This document shows, piece by piece, positions 1 to 9,098 of a DNA stretch of 64,000 bases. The DNA is from Pseudomonas orientalis (lineage in GTDB: Bacteria; Pseudomonadota; Gammaproteobacteria; Pseudomonadales; Pseudomonadaceae): contig NZ_CP094351.1 in the NCBI RefSeq assembly GCF_022807995.1, positions 1,891,001 through 1,955,000 of the forward strand, read 5' to 3'. The translations under genes were made by a program, and so were the position numbers. The number at the start of each line of letters is the position of its first letter. Within the stretch, counting starts at the first letter, position 1. Below the pieces are notes generated by a model. The model was not told where the DNA came from. It made no database searches and saw nothing but the letters and a program-made list of their open reading frames with translations.

Positions 1-184
1 ATCATGGAAATAGCTAATGTCTTGCGCATGGGTGTTTCTCCTTATTGAAGATATCTACTGGCCTTTCGAACTCAAGGGGCCAGCATTAGTTCCTTTTGTT
101 CCACAGATATATAAAGAATTTCGCCAGGAACTTTCCAAATTATTACCCATCCGGCCCATCCAGACTAATAAGAATTTAAAAATC

Positions 185-661
185 ATGAGCGAACCCCCCT
201 TGTTAGACCGAGCTACCCGCTTTGTTTCGGCGCTTCGCCACTGCCAGGTACTGGGGATTACGGTCCATGCCGCGACGCAGGAGGGCATGACCCTGGTGTT
301 GCCCTATGGCGCGCACATCGTGGGTGATCCCCGTACCCGCGCCCTCCACGGTGGCGCGCTGACGTCGTTGATGGACACTGCGTGCGGCATGGCGACTCTT
401 TGCGTACTACCCGAATTCGAGGTCTGTCCCACCCTGGACTTGCGCATCGACTACATGCATCCCGCCGAACCGCATAAGCCGGTATATGGCTTCGCCCAAT
501 GCTACCGGGTTACCACCGATGTGATCTTCACCCGCGGCTTTGCCTATCAGGACGACCCGCAACAGCCCATTGCCCATGTGGTGGGCACATTCATGCGCAT
601 GGGCAAGCGTCTCGAGGGCACCCAGGGGCTGGGCAGCGCGATCAAGGGAGAGCAGGCATGA
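185..661 (+). CDS. PaaI-type hotdog thioesterase
   Basis: A hotdog-fold thioesterase of about 158 residues that probably hydrolyses acyl-CoA in the cytoplasm; the substrate is unknown. The family signature is an HGGALTSLMDTACG stretch at about residue 53, followed by a TLDLRIDYMHPA strand. The open frame reaches back to base 17, but that extension does not resemble the family, so the ATG at 185 is preferred even though no strong ribosome site precedes it. Its TGA overlaps the ATG of the next gene (ATGA), so the two paralogues are probably translationally coupled and may form a heterodimer or act on related substrates. Confidence 0.8.
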   Translation: MSEPPLLDRATRFVSALRHCQVLGITVHAATQEGMTLVLPYGAHIVGDPRTRALHGGALTSLMDTACGMATLCVLPEFEVCPTLDLRIDYMHPAEPHKPVYGFAQCYRVTTDVIFTRGFAYQDDPQQPIAHVVGTFMRMGKRLEGTQGLGSAIKGEQA

Positions 662-1122
662 CCCATCGATTCAAGACGCACCTGGAGCAAGCGCTTGAGC
701 GCGGCGATTACGCGGCACTGCTCAATCTGGTGCCCTACGCAAAGCTGATTGGCGCCGAATGCACACGCTCGGGGGATGAGTTGCTGTTTCGCTTGCCGGC
801 CAACAAGGACAATATTGGTAACCCTATATTGCCGGCACTGCATGGCGGAGTCATCGCCGGCTTCATGGAGCTGTCGGCGGCGTTGCATTTGCTCGTCTTC
901 ACCAAAGCCCTGGGCCTCCCCAAAATCATCGATTTCTCCCTGGATTACCTGCGCGCCGGGCTGTTTCGCGACACCTACGCCACCTGCCAGGTGTGCCGTC
1001 AGGGGCGGCGTGTGGCCAATGTGGCGATCACCGCCTGGCAAACCACTCCCACCGAGCCAATTGCGACCGCTCGCGCCCATTTCAAGATCGAGGAATTGGC
1101 GCTCTTGAAATCCCGGTCTTAG
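658..1122 (+). CDS. second PaaI-type hotdog thioesterase
   Basis: A 154-residue hotdog protein that starts on the ATGA overlap with the preceding thioesterase. It contains LHGGVIAGFMELSA at about residue 60, the helix that normally carries the active site, and a DFSLDYLRAG strand. Tandem hotdog genes of this kind commonly sit upstream of htpG in pseudomonads; I recall this from P. aeruginosa PA1594-PA1596 and could not check it. The 3' end of the gene contains the heat-shock-type promoter of htpG, so its last codons also serve as regulatory DNA. Confidence 0.8.
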   Translation: MTHRFKTHLEQALERGDYAALLNLVPYAKLIGAECTRSGDELLFRLPANKDNIGNPILPALHGGVIAGFMELSAALHLLVFTKALGLPKIIDFSLDYLRAGLFRDTYATCQVCRQGRRVANVAITAWQTTPTEPIATARAHFKIEELALLKSRS

Positions 1123-1132
1123 CCCCCAACTT
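1104..1132 (+). promoter_or_regulatory. sigma-32-type promoter of htpG
   Basis: CTTGAAA at 1104-1110 matches the sigma-32 -35 box exactly. After a 13-base spacer comes CCCCAACT at 1124-1131, which differs from the CCCCATnT -10 consensus at one position. It lies about 65 bases ahead of the htpG ATG and overlaps the end of the thioesterase gene. HtpG is a classic heat-shock regulon member, which fits. Not experimentally supported here. Confidence 0.7.
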
Positions 1133-1197
1133 TGATGACAACCCGCCGCCAACCCTGTCGGGCGCGGCCACTGCCATCCAATTGGAGTTTGATGACC

Positions 1198-3102
1198 ATG
1201 AGTGTGGAAACTCAAAAGGAAACCCTGGGCTTCCAGACCGAGGTGAAGCAACTGCTGCACCTCATGATCCATTCGCTGTATTCCAACAAGGAAATTTTCC
1301 TTCGCGAATTGATCTCGAACGCCTCTGACGCTGTCGACAAATTACGTTTCGAAGCCCTGTCCAAGCCTGAGTTGCTGGAAGGTGGCGCCGAACTGAAAAT
1401 CCGTGTGAGCTACGACAAGGACGCCAAGACCGTCACCCTCGAAGACAACGGTATCGGCATGAGCCGTGAGGACGCGATCACCCATCTGGGCACCATCGCC
1501 AAATCCGGCACCGCAGATTTCATGAAGAACCTGTCGGGCGACCAGAAAAAAGACTCTCACCTGATCGGCCAATTCGGTGTGGGCTTTTATTCGGCTTTCA
1601 TCGTTGCCGACAAGGTTGAAGTATTCAGCCGCCGTGCCGGCCTCGACGCCAGCGAAGGCGTGCACTGGGCTTCCAAAGGTGAGGGTGAGTTTGAAATCGC
1701 CACCCTCGACAAGCCTGACCGTGGCACCCGTATCGTGCTGCACCTCAAGGACGGCGAAGACGAATTCGCCGACGGCTGGCGCCTGCGCAACATCATCAAG
1801 AAATACTCCGACCACATCGCCTTGCCGATTGAACTGCCTAAAGAACAGACGGCTGCCGAAGGCGAAGAGAAGCCGGCCGAGGAATGGGAAACCGTCAACC
1901 GCGCCAGTGCCCTGTGGACCCGTCCGCGTACCGAGATCAAGGACGAGGAATACCAGGAGTTCTACAAGCACATCGGTCATGACTACGAAAACCCCCTGAG
2001 CTGGAGCCACAACAAGGTCGAAGGCAAGCTGGAATACAGCTCGCTGCTCTACGTGCCGGCCCGTGCGCCGTTCGACCTGTACCAGCGCGAAGCGCCGAAG
2101 GGCCTGAAGCTCTACGTGCAACGTGTGTTCGTGATGGACCAGGCGGAATCCTTCCTGCCGTTGTACCTGCGCTTTATCAAGGGTGTGGTCGATTCCAACG
2201 ACCTGTCGCTGAACGTGTCGCGGGAGATCCTGCAGAAAGACCCGATCATCGATTCCATGAAGTCGGCGCTGACCAAGCGCGTGCTCGACATGCTGGAAAA
2301 ACTGGCGAAGAACGAGCCTGAGAAATACCAGGGCTTCTGGAAAAACTTCGGCCAGGTCATGAAGGAAGGCCCGGCGGAAGACTTCGCCAACAAGGAAAAA
2401 ATCGCCGGCTTGCTGCGTTTTGCCTCGACTCAAGGTGACGACGGCGAACAGGTTGTGTCGCTGGCCGACTACCTGGCGCGCGCCAAGGAAGGTCAGGACA
2501 AGATCTACTACCTCACTGGCGAAACCTACGCTCAGGTCAAGAACAGCCCGCACCTGGAAGTCTTCCGCAAGAAAGGCATCGAGGTCCTGCTGCTGACCGA
2601 CCGTATCGATGAGTGGCTGATGAGCTACCTCACCGAGTTCGACGGCAAGTCGTTCGTCGACGTTGCCCGTGGCGACCTGGACCTGGGCAACCTGGACTCC
2701 GAGGAAGACAAGAAAGCCGCTGAAGAAGTCGCCAAGTCCAAAGAAGGCCTGGTTGAGCGGATCAAGGCTTCCCTGGGCGAAGCGGTGAGTGAGGTGCGGG
2801 TTTCCCACCGTCTGACCGACTCCCCGGCGATCCTGGCCATTGGCGAGCAGGACCTGGGCATGCAGATGCGCCAGATCCTCGAAGCCAGCGGGCAGAAAGT
2901 GCCTGATTCCAAGCCGATCTTCGAATTCAACCCGGCTCACCCGCTGATCGAGAAACTCGACGGTGAGCAGAGCGAGGAGCGCTTTGGCGACCTGTCGCAC
3001 ATCCTCTTTGACCAGGCGGCCCTCGCCGCTGGCGACAGCCTGAAAGACCCGGCCGCTTATGTGCGCCGACTGAACAAGCTGTTGGTTGAACTGTCGGTTT
3101 AA
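1198..3102 (+). CDS. htpG: HSP90-family molecular chaperone HtpG
   Basis: Cytosolic bacterial Hsp90, an ATP-dependent homodimeric chaperone that remodels client proteins with the DnaK system. At 634 residues it has the normal family length. The N-terminal GHKL ATPase is visible as ELISNASDA (N41), DNGIGM (83-88), GTIAKSGT and [11 protein letters not shown] near residue 130. A middle domain and a C-terminal dimerisation domain follow. The open frame extends upstream, but [20 protein letters not shown] is the usual N-terminus, so the start is placed at 1198. A sigma-32-like promoter precedes the gene and a strong hairpin terminator follows it, so it looks monocistronic. Confidence 0.98.
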   Translation: MSVETQKETLGFQTEVKQLLHLMIHSLYSNKEIFLRELISNASDAVDKLRFEALSKPELLEGGAELKIRVSYDKDAKTVTLEDNGIGMSREDAITHLGTIAKSGTADFMKNLSGDQKKDSHLIGQFGVGFYSAFIVADKVEVFSRRAGLDASEGVHWASKGEGEFEIATLDKPDRGTRIVLHLKDGEDEFADGWRLRNIIKKYSDHIALPIELPKEQTAAEGEEKPAEEWETVNRASALWTRPRTEIKDEEYQEFYKHIGHDYENPLSWSHNKVEGKLEYSSLLYVPARAPFDLYQREAPKGLKLYVQRVFVMDQAESFLPLYLRFIKGVVDSNDLSLNVSREILQKDPIIDSMKSALTKRVLDMLEKLAKNEPEKYQGFWKNFGQVMKEGPAEDFANKEKIAGLLRFASTQGDDGEQVVSLADYLARAKEGQDKIYYLTGETYAQVKNSPHLEVFRKKGIEVLLLTDRIDEWLMSYLTEFDGKSFVDVARGDLDLGNLDSEEDKKAAEEVAKSKEGLVERIKASLGEAVSEVRVSHRLTDSPAILAIGEQDLGMQMRQILEASGQKVPDSKPIFEFNPAHPLIEKLDGEQSEERFGDLSHILFDQAALAAGDSLKDPAAYVRRLNKLLVELSV

Positions 3103-3113
3103 CACCGTTGTAG

Positions 3114-3139
3114 AAAAAACCCGCTTCGGCGGGTTTTTT
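3114..3139 (+). terminator. intrinsic terminator of htpG
   Basis: CCCGC-TTCG-GCGGG hairpin (3120-3133) with a UUCG tetraloop, flanked by an A run and followed by six T. It starts 12 bases after the htpG stop. Confidence 0.9.
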
Positions 3140-3168
3140 CGTTCAATCCCTCTCAACTGGAGAAAACG

Positions 3169-3897
3169 ATGAGCCAAGTCACTGTACGTTCCGTGGTCTA
3201 TCAGCTTGATGGCCAGACTTATGAAAGCCGCCTGGCGTTCGATGCCAGCCACAAGGGCCCGTTGCCGGGGCTGCTGATGGCACCGAACTGGATGGGCGTG
3301 AGCGCGGGAGCCGAAGAGATCGCCAAGAGCGTTGCCGGCAAAGGCTACGTGGTGCTGATTGCCGACTTGTACGGGCAAACCGTGCGGCCGAGCAATGGCG
3401 ATGAAGCCGGCGCGGCGATGATGCCGTTGAAAAATGATCGTGTGTTGTTGAACAAGCGTATGCAAGCGGCCTTTGAACAACTGCAAGGCCAGACCGAGGC
3501 AGCGGTGGATACGTCGAAACTGGCGACCTTCGGTTTTTGCTTCGGTGGCTGCTGCTCCCTGGAATTGGCCCGCACCGGCGCGCCCGTGAAGGCCGCTATC
3601 TCGTTCCACGGCACCCTCGACACGCCGAACCCGGCGGATGCGCAGAACATCAAGGGTTCAGTGCTGGTGCTGCATGGCGCCTCCGACCCGTTGGTACCGA
3701 AAGAACAACTGCCGGCGTTCGAAGATGAAATGAACGCAGCGGGTGTGGATTGGCAGTTGCTCAGCTACGGTGGCGCGGTGCATTCCTTCACTGACCCCCA
3801 TGCCAATGTGCCGGGCAAGATGATGTATGACGCCAAGACCGCTGCGCGGGCGTTCCAGTCGATGCATAACTTGCTGGATGAAGTGTTCAAGGGCTAA
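3169..3897 (+). CDS. dienelactone hydrolase family protein
   Basis: A 242-residue alpha/beta hydrolase of the dienelactone hydrolase family, probably cytoplasmic because no signal peptide is seen. The nucleophile elbow is GFCFGGCC at about residue 122, with cysteine as nucleophile as in true dienelactone hydrolases. The acid is likely in VLHGASDPLVP and the histidine in AVHSFTDPHA. A GGAGA ribosome site precedes the ATG. I recall a DLH gene following htpG in other pseudomonads (PA1597 in P. aeruginosa), with no aromatic-degradation genes nearby, so the real substrate is unknown. A REPIN follows directly. Confidence 0.85.
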   Translation: MSQVTVRSVVYQLDGQTYESRLAFDASHKGPLPGLLMAPNWMGVSAGAEEIAKSVAGKGYVVLIADLYGQTVRPSNGDEAGAAMMPLKNDRVLLNKRMQAAFEQLQGQTEAAVDTSKLATFGFCFGGCCSLELARTGAPVKAAISFHGTLDTPNPADAQNIKGSVLVLHGASDPLVPKEQLPAFEDEMNAAGVDWQLLSYGGAVHSFTDPHANVPGKMMYDAKTAARAFQSMHNLLDEVFKG

Positions 3898-3918
3898 ATC
3901 TCTAGCGCCTGCTCTGGC

Positions 3919-3992
3919 GCCATCGGGGGCAAGCCCCCTCCCACACTTGATTGTGTACACCTTCAAATGTGGGAGGGGGCTTGCCCCCGATG
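3919..3992. repeat. REPIN (inverted pair of REP palindromes)
   Basis: Two copies of the GGGGGCAAGCCCCC palindrome in opposite orientation, separated by a short spacer, lie between the convergent dienelactone hydrolase and pirin genes. Such pairs are non-autonomous elements mobilised in trans by RAYT transposases in fluorescens-group genomes. Confidence 0.9.
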
Positions 3993-3993
3993 A

Positions 3994-4860
3994 CTATTTC
4001 ACTGGCAGTTCAATCCTTTCTGACTCCCCCGGCACAGTGGGCCAATCTCCAGCCGCCCACCGCTGCCGCGCCTGCTCGATCACCGCCGGATCACTCGCTA
4101 CAAAATTCCAGTTGATCCGCCGCGGCCCATCCAGTGGCGCGCCACCGAACACCATTGCATGGCATTCTGTTTCGGCAAACAGCGTCATCTCCTGCCCGGC
4201 AGGCAGAACCACCAGGCTACGCACCGCCAGCGGCTCGCCGTCGAGCTGTGCGTCACCCTGCAGCACGTACACTGCGCGTTCCTCATGCTCATCGGGGATC
4301 AGCAGGGTAGTGGCCGTCTGCATGCGCACCTCGGCATACAGCGTGGGCGACAGCACCGGCACGGGCGACTTGAGGCAAAACCCGCTGCCGGCGATCAGGC
4401 GCACCTGCACGCCAAGGTTATCGCTGACCGGCAAACTGGCCGCCGGGTGATGGCTGTAGTGTCCAGGCCCGGTTTCGTGGTGCTTGGGCGATGCCAGCCA
4501 CACCTGCAACCCATGCAGGTTAAAACCGCTGGCCTTGACCGCCTCGGGTGTGCGCTCGACATGAGCAATCGCACTGCCGGCGGTCATCCAGCTGACTTCG
4601 CCGGCCTTTACCATCTGGTCCGAACCCAGGCTGTCCTTGTGCTGCAACGTGCCTTCGAACAGATAGGTGAGGGTAGAGAGCCCGATATGGGGATGCTGGC
4701 GGATATTCATCCCGCTGCCCGGTGCATAACGAGTGGGCAGCATATGGTCGAAAAACACGAAAGGCCCGACGCTGCGGCATTCACGGGAGGGCAGGGGGCG
4801 CAGGATAGGCTGGCCTTCCACATCTTCGGGGCGCGGGCGGATGACGGTGAGCGTGGTCAT
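3994..4860 (-). CDS. pirin family protein
   Basis: A 288-residue bicupin pirin. The N-terminal cupin carries the usual metal-binding region HPHIGLSTLTYLFEG near residue 55 and SAIAHVERTPE further on; the C-terminal half has the FGGAPLDGPR motif. Some bacterial pirins act as quercetin dioxygenases or as protein-interaction partners; nothing here decides between them. The open frame begins upstream at 4944, but MTTLTVIRPRPEDVEG is the natural N-terminus, giving a start at 4860. It is followed at its 3' end by a REPIN shared with the convergent gene. Confidence 0.85.
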   Translation of the reverse strand: MTTLTVIRPRPEDVEGQPILRPLPSRECRSVGPFVFFDHMLPTRYAPGSGMNIRQHPHIGLSTLTYLFEGTLQHKDSLGSDQMVKAGEVSWMTAGSAIAHVERTPEAVKASGFNLHGLQVWLASPKHHETGPGHYSHHPAASLPVSDNLGVQVRLIAGSGFCLKSPVPVLSPTLYAEVRMQTATTLLIPDEHEERAVYVLQGDAQLDGEPLAVRSLVVLPAGQEMTLFAETECHAMVFGGAPLDGPRRINWNFVASDPAVIEQARQRWAAGDWPTVPGESERIELPVK

Positions 4861-4927
4861 GGTGATGCATCCCTGTCTGAGCGGGTTTGATGGCGCTGAG
4901 CATAACCCGCTCGACCGGAAATTGGCG

Positions 4928-5344
4928 TTACTGGCTGAAGGCACCTTCCGATAGTGTTGTCTCGATCGTGACCTCGGCAGTGGTCATCAATTTGTGCACG
5001 GGGCACTTGTCGGCGACGCGGTGCAGTTCATCGCGCTGTGCGTCGGTGAGCACGCCCTTCAGGGTCAGCTTGACGTTGAGCGTGTATTGACCTTTTTGCT
5101 CCTGGGCGGCGTCGTGGGTAACTTCCACCGTTACACCGGTGAGTGGAATGTCCTTCTTCTGCGCGTAGAGCCTGACGGTCAAGGCTTTGCACGACGCCAG
5201 CGCGGCATCGAAATAGTCGTGAGGAGAGGGGGCGGAGTCGTCACCGCCCAGGCTCTTGGGCAGGTCGGTAAACAGCTCGTGGTTGTTGATATTGACGCTG
5301 TGACGGAAGTTTTCAGCGTTCAGCGTATTGACGGTAACAGGCAT
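4928..5344 (-). CDS. OsmC family peroxiredoxin-like protein
   Basis: A 138-residue OsmC/Ohr-fold protein. The likely catalytic cysteines are in ALASCKALTV (about residue 50) and ADKCPVHKLM (about residue 112). Both are spaced as in OsmC-type thiol peroxidases that reduce organic hydroperoxides. SLGGDDSAPSPHDYF is the typical loop ahead of the first cysteine. The start was set at MPVTVNTLNAENF (5344), because the longer frame adds an unrelated 16 residues. It lies upstream of the pirin gene on the same strand with a 67-base gap, so co-transcription is possible. Confidence 0.85.
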   Translation of the reverse strand: MPVTVNTLNAENFRHSVNINNHELFTDLPKSLGGDDSAPSPHDYFDAALASCKALTVRLYAQKKDIPLTGVTVEVTHDAAQEQKGQYTLNVKLTLKGVLTDAQRDELHRVADKCPVHKLMTTAEVTIETTLSEGAFSQ

Positions 5345-5483
5345 GGCAAACCTCACAAGGCTGTGGATGACGGTCATGCAGTAATAGAACATGCTGGCAC
5401 TTGAGTGTTCCAGGTTTTTATCCCTGCTGAACCCTGATGCGCGGCGCAGGGTCTACCCGTATCAGCCCTATTGAGGTATCACC

Positions 5484-6506
5484 GTGCTTTGGACCCGTGT
5501 GAGTTTGGCCCTGATGCTCGCCGTCTGCAGTGTTGCCGTGCAGGCCCGCGATTATGCCTACAGCGACGCCCACCTGCATTACGTGGACTTTTTCCAGGAA
5601 ACCGCGGGCATGGACAAGCTGCTCAAGGCCATGGCGGACAATCACATCGAGCATGTGATGATTTCCGGCATTCCCGTGGCCAAGAAATGGCACGAAGACG
5701 AGCCCAAGCGCCCGCGCTACTACGCAGGCGACGATGCCGATGCCTACTGGTACAGCGCCACCGATGTCATCGTCGCCGCCGCGGTCAATAAGCTCGCCCC
5801 TGAACAGCGCCGGCACTTTCATCCGTTCCTGGCCGGTTTCAATCCTAACGACAAGAACTCGGCGGCCCACATCCAGCGCATGCTCGATCTCAACCCCGGG
5901 CTGTGGCAAGGCATTGGCGAGGTGTTTACCCGCCACGACGATCTGACCGCGCTGACCTCCGGTGATACGCCCCGCGCCAACAACGAGGCCATGACGCGTA
6001 TCTATCACTTGGCGGCGGAGAACGACCTGCCGGTGATGTTGCACTCCAACATCACCTCCAAGCGCGAGCGCAACCCGTTGTACCTGGCCGAAGTCGAGCA
6101 GCCGTTGCGCAATCATCCGCATACGCGCTTTATCTGGGCCCATGCCGGTACCAGCAAGGAAATCCACCGCCATCAAGTGCAAATGGATTTCCTGCTGCCT
6201 ACCCTGAGCCGCCTGCTCGAGGCTTACCCCAACCTGTATATCGACCTTTCCTGGAGCGTGCTCACGCCCTATCTGCTGGATGATGCGGGCACGCCCAGGC
6301 CGGAGTGGGTCAAGCTGGTGGAGCGCTTCCCTGATCGCTTCATGCTCGGCTCTGACGTGGTAGGACGCTTCAACAAGCTGGGTAAGGAAATGCGCGGTTT
6401 TGACCCTTTCCTCGATGCATTACCTGAAGACGTTGCCCACAAGGTCGCGCGGGATAACTTTCTGGCCATCCTGCCCAAGTCGACCCGCAATGAGGGTGCG
6501 CATTGA
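5484..6506 (+). CDS. exported amidohydrolase (amidohydrolase_2 family)
   Basis: A 340-residue TIM-barrel metal-dependent hydrolase with a GTG start. The N-terminus MLWTRVSLALMLAVCSVAVQA looks like a Sec signal peptide, so it acts in the periplasm. Metal-site features appear in order: SDAHLHYVDFF (HxH), MLHSNI, WAHAGTS and LGSDVVG (aspartate after strand 8). Export is unusual for this family, whose better-known members are cytosolic decarboxylases and hydrolases. The substrate is unknown and the gene stands alone, followed by a repeat-rich gap. Confidence 0.75.
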   Translation: MLWTRVSLALMLAVCSVAVQARDYAYSDAHLHYVDFFQETAGMDKLLKAMADNHIEHVMISGIPVAKKWHEDEPKRPRYYAGDDADAYWYSATDVIVAAAVNKLAPEQRRHFHPFLAGFNPNDKNSAAHIQRMLDLNPGLWQGIGEVFTRHDDLTALTSGDTPRANNEAMTRIYHLAAENDLPVMLHSNITSKRERNPLYLAEVEQPLRNHPHTRFIWAHAGTSKEIHRHQVQMDFLLPTLSRLLEAYPNLYIDLSWSVLTPYLLDDAGTPRPEWVKLVERFPDRFMLGSDVVGRFNKLGKEMRGFDPFLDALPEDVAHKVARDNFLAILPKSTRNEGAH

Positions 6507-6545
6507 GGTCGGGTTTTGGTGTTGCGCAATTGAGGTGATCCTATC

Positions 6546-6960
6546 GCGCATAGGTATCTCCACAACTGTGTAGCGCCCAACGCAAACCACGATGCGAAGC
6601 GAGTCGCTCTTGATCTTGATCTGCTTTTGATCTTAGGTGCCCCGTTAAACCACGCTGGCCGAACGCAGGCTTGAATCCGTGGGTAACCCGGCAGGACGCC
6701 GGGTTAGCCGCACTGGGCCAGGGATGGCCCATTGCGGCGGCCCACGGATTCAAGCCTTCGTTCGGGCACACCGAGCCTAAGCGAGGTGCCGAGTGGTGGG
6801 GCAAGAGCGTTTTGCTTACTTTTGCGCTTTTCAAAAGTGAGCCGCCGTAAGGGCGGAACCCTAAGCAGCCGTTACCGCAGAAACGGATATGTACTCGGTC
6901 TGATCCGGCATCCTGGTCGGCCCAGAGGCCGCCATCGGGGGCAAGCCCCCTCCCACATTC
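6546..6960 (+). repeat. composite intergenic repeat, copy 1
   Basis: A roughly 415-base non-coding repeat that recurs almost identically at 44448-44875 and, inverted and lacking its core, at 23237-23513. It opens with GCATAGGTATCT, runs through a segment rich in tgatct motifs, contains a cloverleaf-forming core at 6661-6763, and ends in a REP palindrome at 6931-6959. Short open frames on both strands are by-products of the repeat and are not called as genes. Confidence 0.85.
6661..6763. repeat. cloverleaf-forming palindromic core of repeat copy 1
   Basis: Outer arms 6661-6683 and 6741-6763 are 23-base inverted repeats with one mismatch. Inside lie two further hairpins: AACCCGGC/GCCGGGTT around AGGAC, and a GGGCCA/TGGCCC stem. 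Bases 6665-6765 (101 bp) are precisely missing from the related copy near 23.4 kb. Confidence 0.8.
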
Positions 6961-7022
6961 GACCGAGTTCTTTGGGCCAACTCGGTCAAATGTGAGAGGC
7001 GCGACTCGACTTGCCCCCGATG
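6931..7022. repeat. REPIN with a degenerate second arm
   Basis: The first arm (6931-6959) is a normal REP palindrome. The opposing arm (about 6988-7022) reads AAATGTGAGAGGCGCGACTC and then TTGCCCCCGATG, so its stem is broken by a substituted stretch. Confidence 0.7.
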
Positions 7023-7051
7023 CAGGTGACTCGGTCTCATTCAATCGCCCA

Positions 7052-7082
7052 TAAAAAAGCCCCGAACCAGTCGGGGCTTTTC
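7052..7082 (-). terminator. intrinsic terminator of the fabA-fabB operon
   Basis: An AGCCCCGA/TCGGGGCT hairpin flanked by A and T runs. Read on the minus strand it ends in a T tract about 20 bases after the fabB stop. Confidence 0.9.
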
Positions 7083-7101
7083 ATCGGTCAAGCGTCAGGC
7101 C

Positions 7102-8322
7102 TTACTTGCCCTGCCAGCGTTTCAGCACCAGGGTGGCGTTGGTGCCACCGAAGCCGAAGCTGTTGCTCATCACGGTGTCGATTTTCACATCTTCAACGGT
7201 CTTGGTCAGGATCGGCATATCGGCGACGACCGGGTCGATCTCGTCGATGTTGGCCGAGCCGGCCATGAAGTTGCCTTCCATCATCAGCAGGCAGTAGATC
7301 GCTTCGTGAACGCCGGCGGCGCCCAGGGAGTGACCCGACAGGCTCTTGGTCGAGCTGATTTTCGGCGCGTTGTCACCGAATACCGCACGCACACCTTCCA
7401 TTTCCTTGGCGTCGCCGACCGGAGTCGAAGTGCCGTGGGTGTTCAGGTAGTCGATCGGGGTATCCACGGTGGACATCGCCATCTGCATGCAGCGAATGGC
7501 GCCTTCACCGCTTGGCGCAACCATGTCGTAACCGTCGGAAGTGGCGCCGTAGCCGACGATTTCCGCGTAGATCTTGGCGCCACGGGCCAGGGCGTGTTCC
7601 AGTTCCTCGACCACCACCATGCCGCCACCACCGGCGATGACGAAACCGTCACGCTTGGCGTCATAGGCGCGGGAGGCCTTTTCCGGGGTTTCGTTGTACT
7701 GGGTGGACAGCGCGCCCATGGCGTCGAACAGGAACGATTGGCTCCAATGTTCTTCTTCGCCGCCGCCGGCGAATACGATGTCCTGCTTGCCCAGCTGGAT
7801 CTGCTCAACGGCAGTCCCGATGCAATGGGCGCTGGTGGCGCACGCCGACGAGATCGAGTAGTTCACGCCCTTGATCGCAAACGGGGTGGCCAGGCAGGCC
7901 GAAACGGTGCTGCCCATGGTCCGCGTTACACGGTACGGGCCAACGCGTTTCACGCCTTTTTCGCGCAGGATATCCAGCGCTTCCATCTGGTTCAGGGTGG
8001 ATGCTCCGCCGGAGCCGGCGATCAGGCCGGTACGTACGTTCGACACCTGGTCGTCGCTCAGGCCGGAGTCGGCGATCGCGTCTTTCATGGCCAGGTAGGC
8101 GTAGGCGGCAGCGTGACCGACGAAGCGATAGATCTTGCGATCGATCAGTTCTTCGAGGGGCAGGTCAATGGAGCCGGAAACCTGGCTACGCAGACCCATT
8201 TCGGCATATTCCGGGTTGAAGCGGATGCCAGGGCGACTTGCACGCAGGTTAGCGGTGACGGTCTCTTTGTCATTGCCCAGGCAAGAAACGATGCCCAGAC
8301 CAGTGATAACGACGCGGCGCAT
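7102..8322 (-). CDS. fabB: 3-oxoacyl-ACP synthase I (KAS I)
   Basis: A 406-residue condensing enzyme that elongates cis-3-decenoyl-ACP and other acyl-ACPs with malonyl-ACP, needed for unsaturated fatty acids. The Cys-His-His triad is visible: C161 in SSACATS, H296 in [11 protein letters not shown] and H331 in [10 protein letters not shown]. Length and motifs match FabB. It lies 11 bases downstream of fabA on the same strand, the standard fabAB operon, with a terminator directly after. The fabA promoter region carries a DesT/FabR-like palindrome, so both genes are probably tuned to the saturated/unsaturated acyl-CoA ratio. Confidence 0.97.
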   Translation of the reverse strand: MRRVVITGLGIVSCLGNDKETVTANLRASRPGIRFNPEYAEMGLRSQVSGSIDLPLEELIDRKIYRFVGHAAAYAYLAMKDAIADSGLSDDQVSNVRTGLIAGSGGASTLNQMEALDILREKGVKRVGPYRVTRTMGSTVSACLATPFAIKGVNYSISSACATSAHCIGTAVEQIQLGKQDIVFAGGGEEEHWSQSFLFDAMGALSTQYNETPEKASRAYDAKRDGFVIAGGGGMVVVEELEHALARGAKIYAEIVGYGATSDGYDMVAPSGEGAIRCMQMAMSTVDTPIDYLNTHGTSTPVGDAKEMEGVRAVFGDNAPKISSTKSLSGHSLGAAGVHEAIYCLLMMEGNFMAGSANIDEIDPVVADMPILTKTVEDVKIDTVMSNSFGFGGTNATLVLKRWQGK

Positions 8323-8333
8323 GCGGATAACCC

Positions 8334-8849
8334 TTAAAAGTTGTCAGTGGAAGTGAATACGCCGACCCGAAGGCCTTCGGCAGTATAGATCTCGCGACCG
8401 TCGACAGTCACCGAACCGTCGGCGATGGCCAGGTTCAGCTTGCCCTTGAGGACGCGCTTGATTTGAATGTTGTAGGTGACTTTCTTGGCGGTCGGCAAGA
8501 CCTGGCCAAAGAACTTCACTTCGCCCGAACCCAGGGCGCGACCGCGACCCGGCAGGCCTTGCCAGCCCAGGTAGAAGCCGACCAGTTGCCACATGGCGTC
8601 GAGGCCCAGGCAGCCCGGCATCACCGGGTCGCCTTCGAAGTGGCAGGCGAAGAACCACAGGTCAGGGGTGATATCCAGCTCGGCGACCAATTCACCTTTG
8701 CCGTACTTGCCACCTTCTTCGCTGATATGGGTGATGCGATCCACCATCAGCATGTTCGGGGCGGGCAGTTGCGCGTTACCTGGGCCGAACAGCTCACCGC
8801 GACTGCAGCGCAGCAGGTCTTCCCGAGTAAAGGCGTTTTGTTTGGTCAT
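8334..8849 (-). CDS. fabA: 3-hydroxydecanoyl-ACP dehydratase/isomerase
   Basis: A 171-residue hotdog dehydratase that converts 3-hydroxydecanoyl-ACP to trans-2-decenoyl-ACP and isomerises it to cis-3-decenoyl-ACP, the branch point to unsaturated fatty acids. The catalytic pair H70 and D84 sits in [20 protein letters not shown]. Length equals the E. coli and P. aeruginosa enzymes. It is first gene of the fabA-fabB operon. The 249-base gap upstream holds a candidate operator at 8983-9000. Confidence 0.97.
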   Translation of the reverse strand: MTKQNAFTREDLLRCSRGELFGPGNAQLPAPNMLMVDRITHISEEGGKYGKGELVAELDITPDLWFFACHFEGDPVMPGCLGLDAMWQLVGFYLGWQGLPGRGRALGSGEVKFFGQVLPTAKKVTYNIQIKRVLKGKLNLAIADGSVTVDGREIYTAEGLRVGVFTSTDNF

Positions 8850-8982
8850 GCGAGCTCCTCAATAATCCCATGCGGCAGGGCAGGGCAAATCTTCCCGGAC
8901 CGAATGAAGCGTTCATGCCTCATAGCGGCAGCCTACACATAGACTATTGCGTTGTAGTGAAAGTCACAGCGTCAAGGTACTC

Positions 8983-9000
8983 AATGTACACTTGTTCACT
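8983..9000. promoter_or_regulatory. DesT/FabR-like operator upstream of fabA
   Basis: AATGTACA-CT-TGTTCACT is an inverted repeat with 6 of 8 positions symmetric. It resembles the AGTGAACA-type half-sites that I recall for P. aeruginosa DesT, a TetR repressor that senses acyl-CoA saturation. It is 134 bases upstream of the fabA ATG, next to a TTGACG on the minus strand that could be a -35 box. No clear -10 was found, so the exact promoter is open. Confidence 0.55.
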
Positions 9001-9098
9001 GAAATATTAAACCGGACCTGTTTATCGGCCCGTTCGGGTGCCTAAGACTGCCGCACTTTCGTCTTCCACGCCAGTCGGACTTGGCTTAGCCGCGACAC

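Noticed and set aside
17..184. N-terminal extension of the first thioesterase
   Set aside because: The added 56 residues do not resemble the family and the start at 185 gives the usual length.
1342..3609. 755-codon open frame antisense to htpG
   Set aside because: It is the complement of the conserved htpG gene, has no family match that I recognise and no ribosome site; long antisense frames are common in GC-rich genes.
6541..7268. Several open frames inside composite repeat copies (6.5, 23.4 and 44.5 kb)
   Set aside because: They derive from repeated non-coding sequence, occur on both strands with no ribosome sites, and change length between copies.
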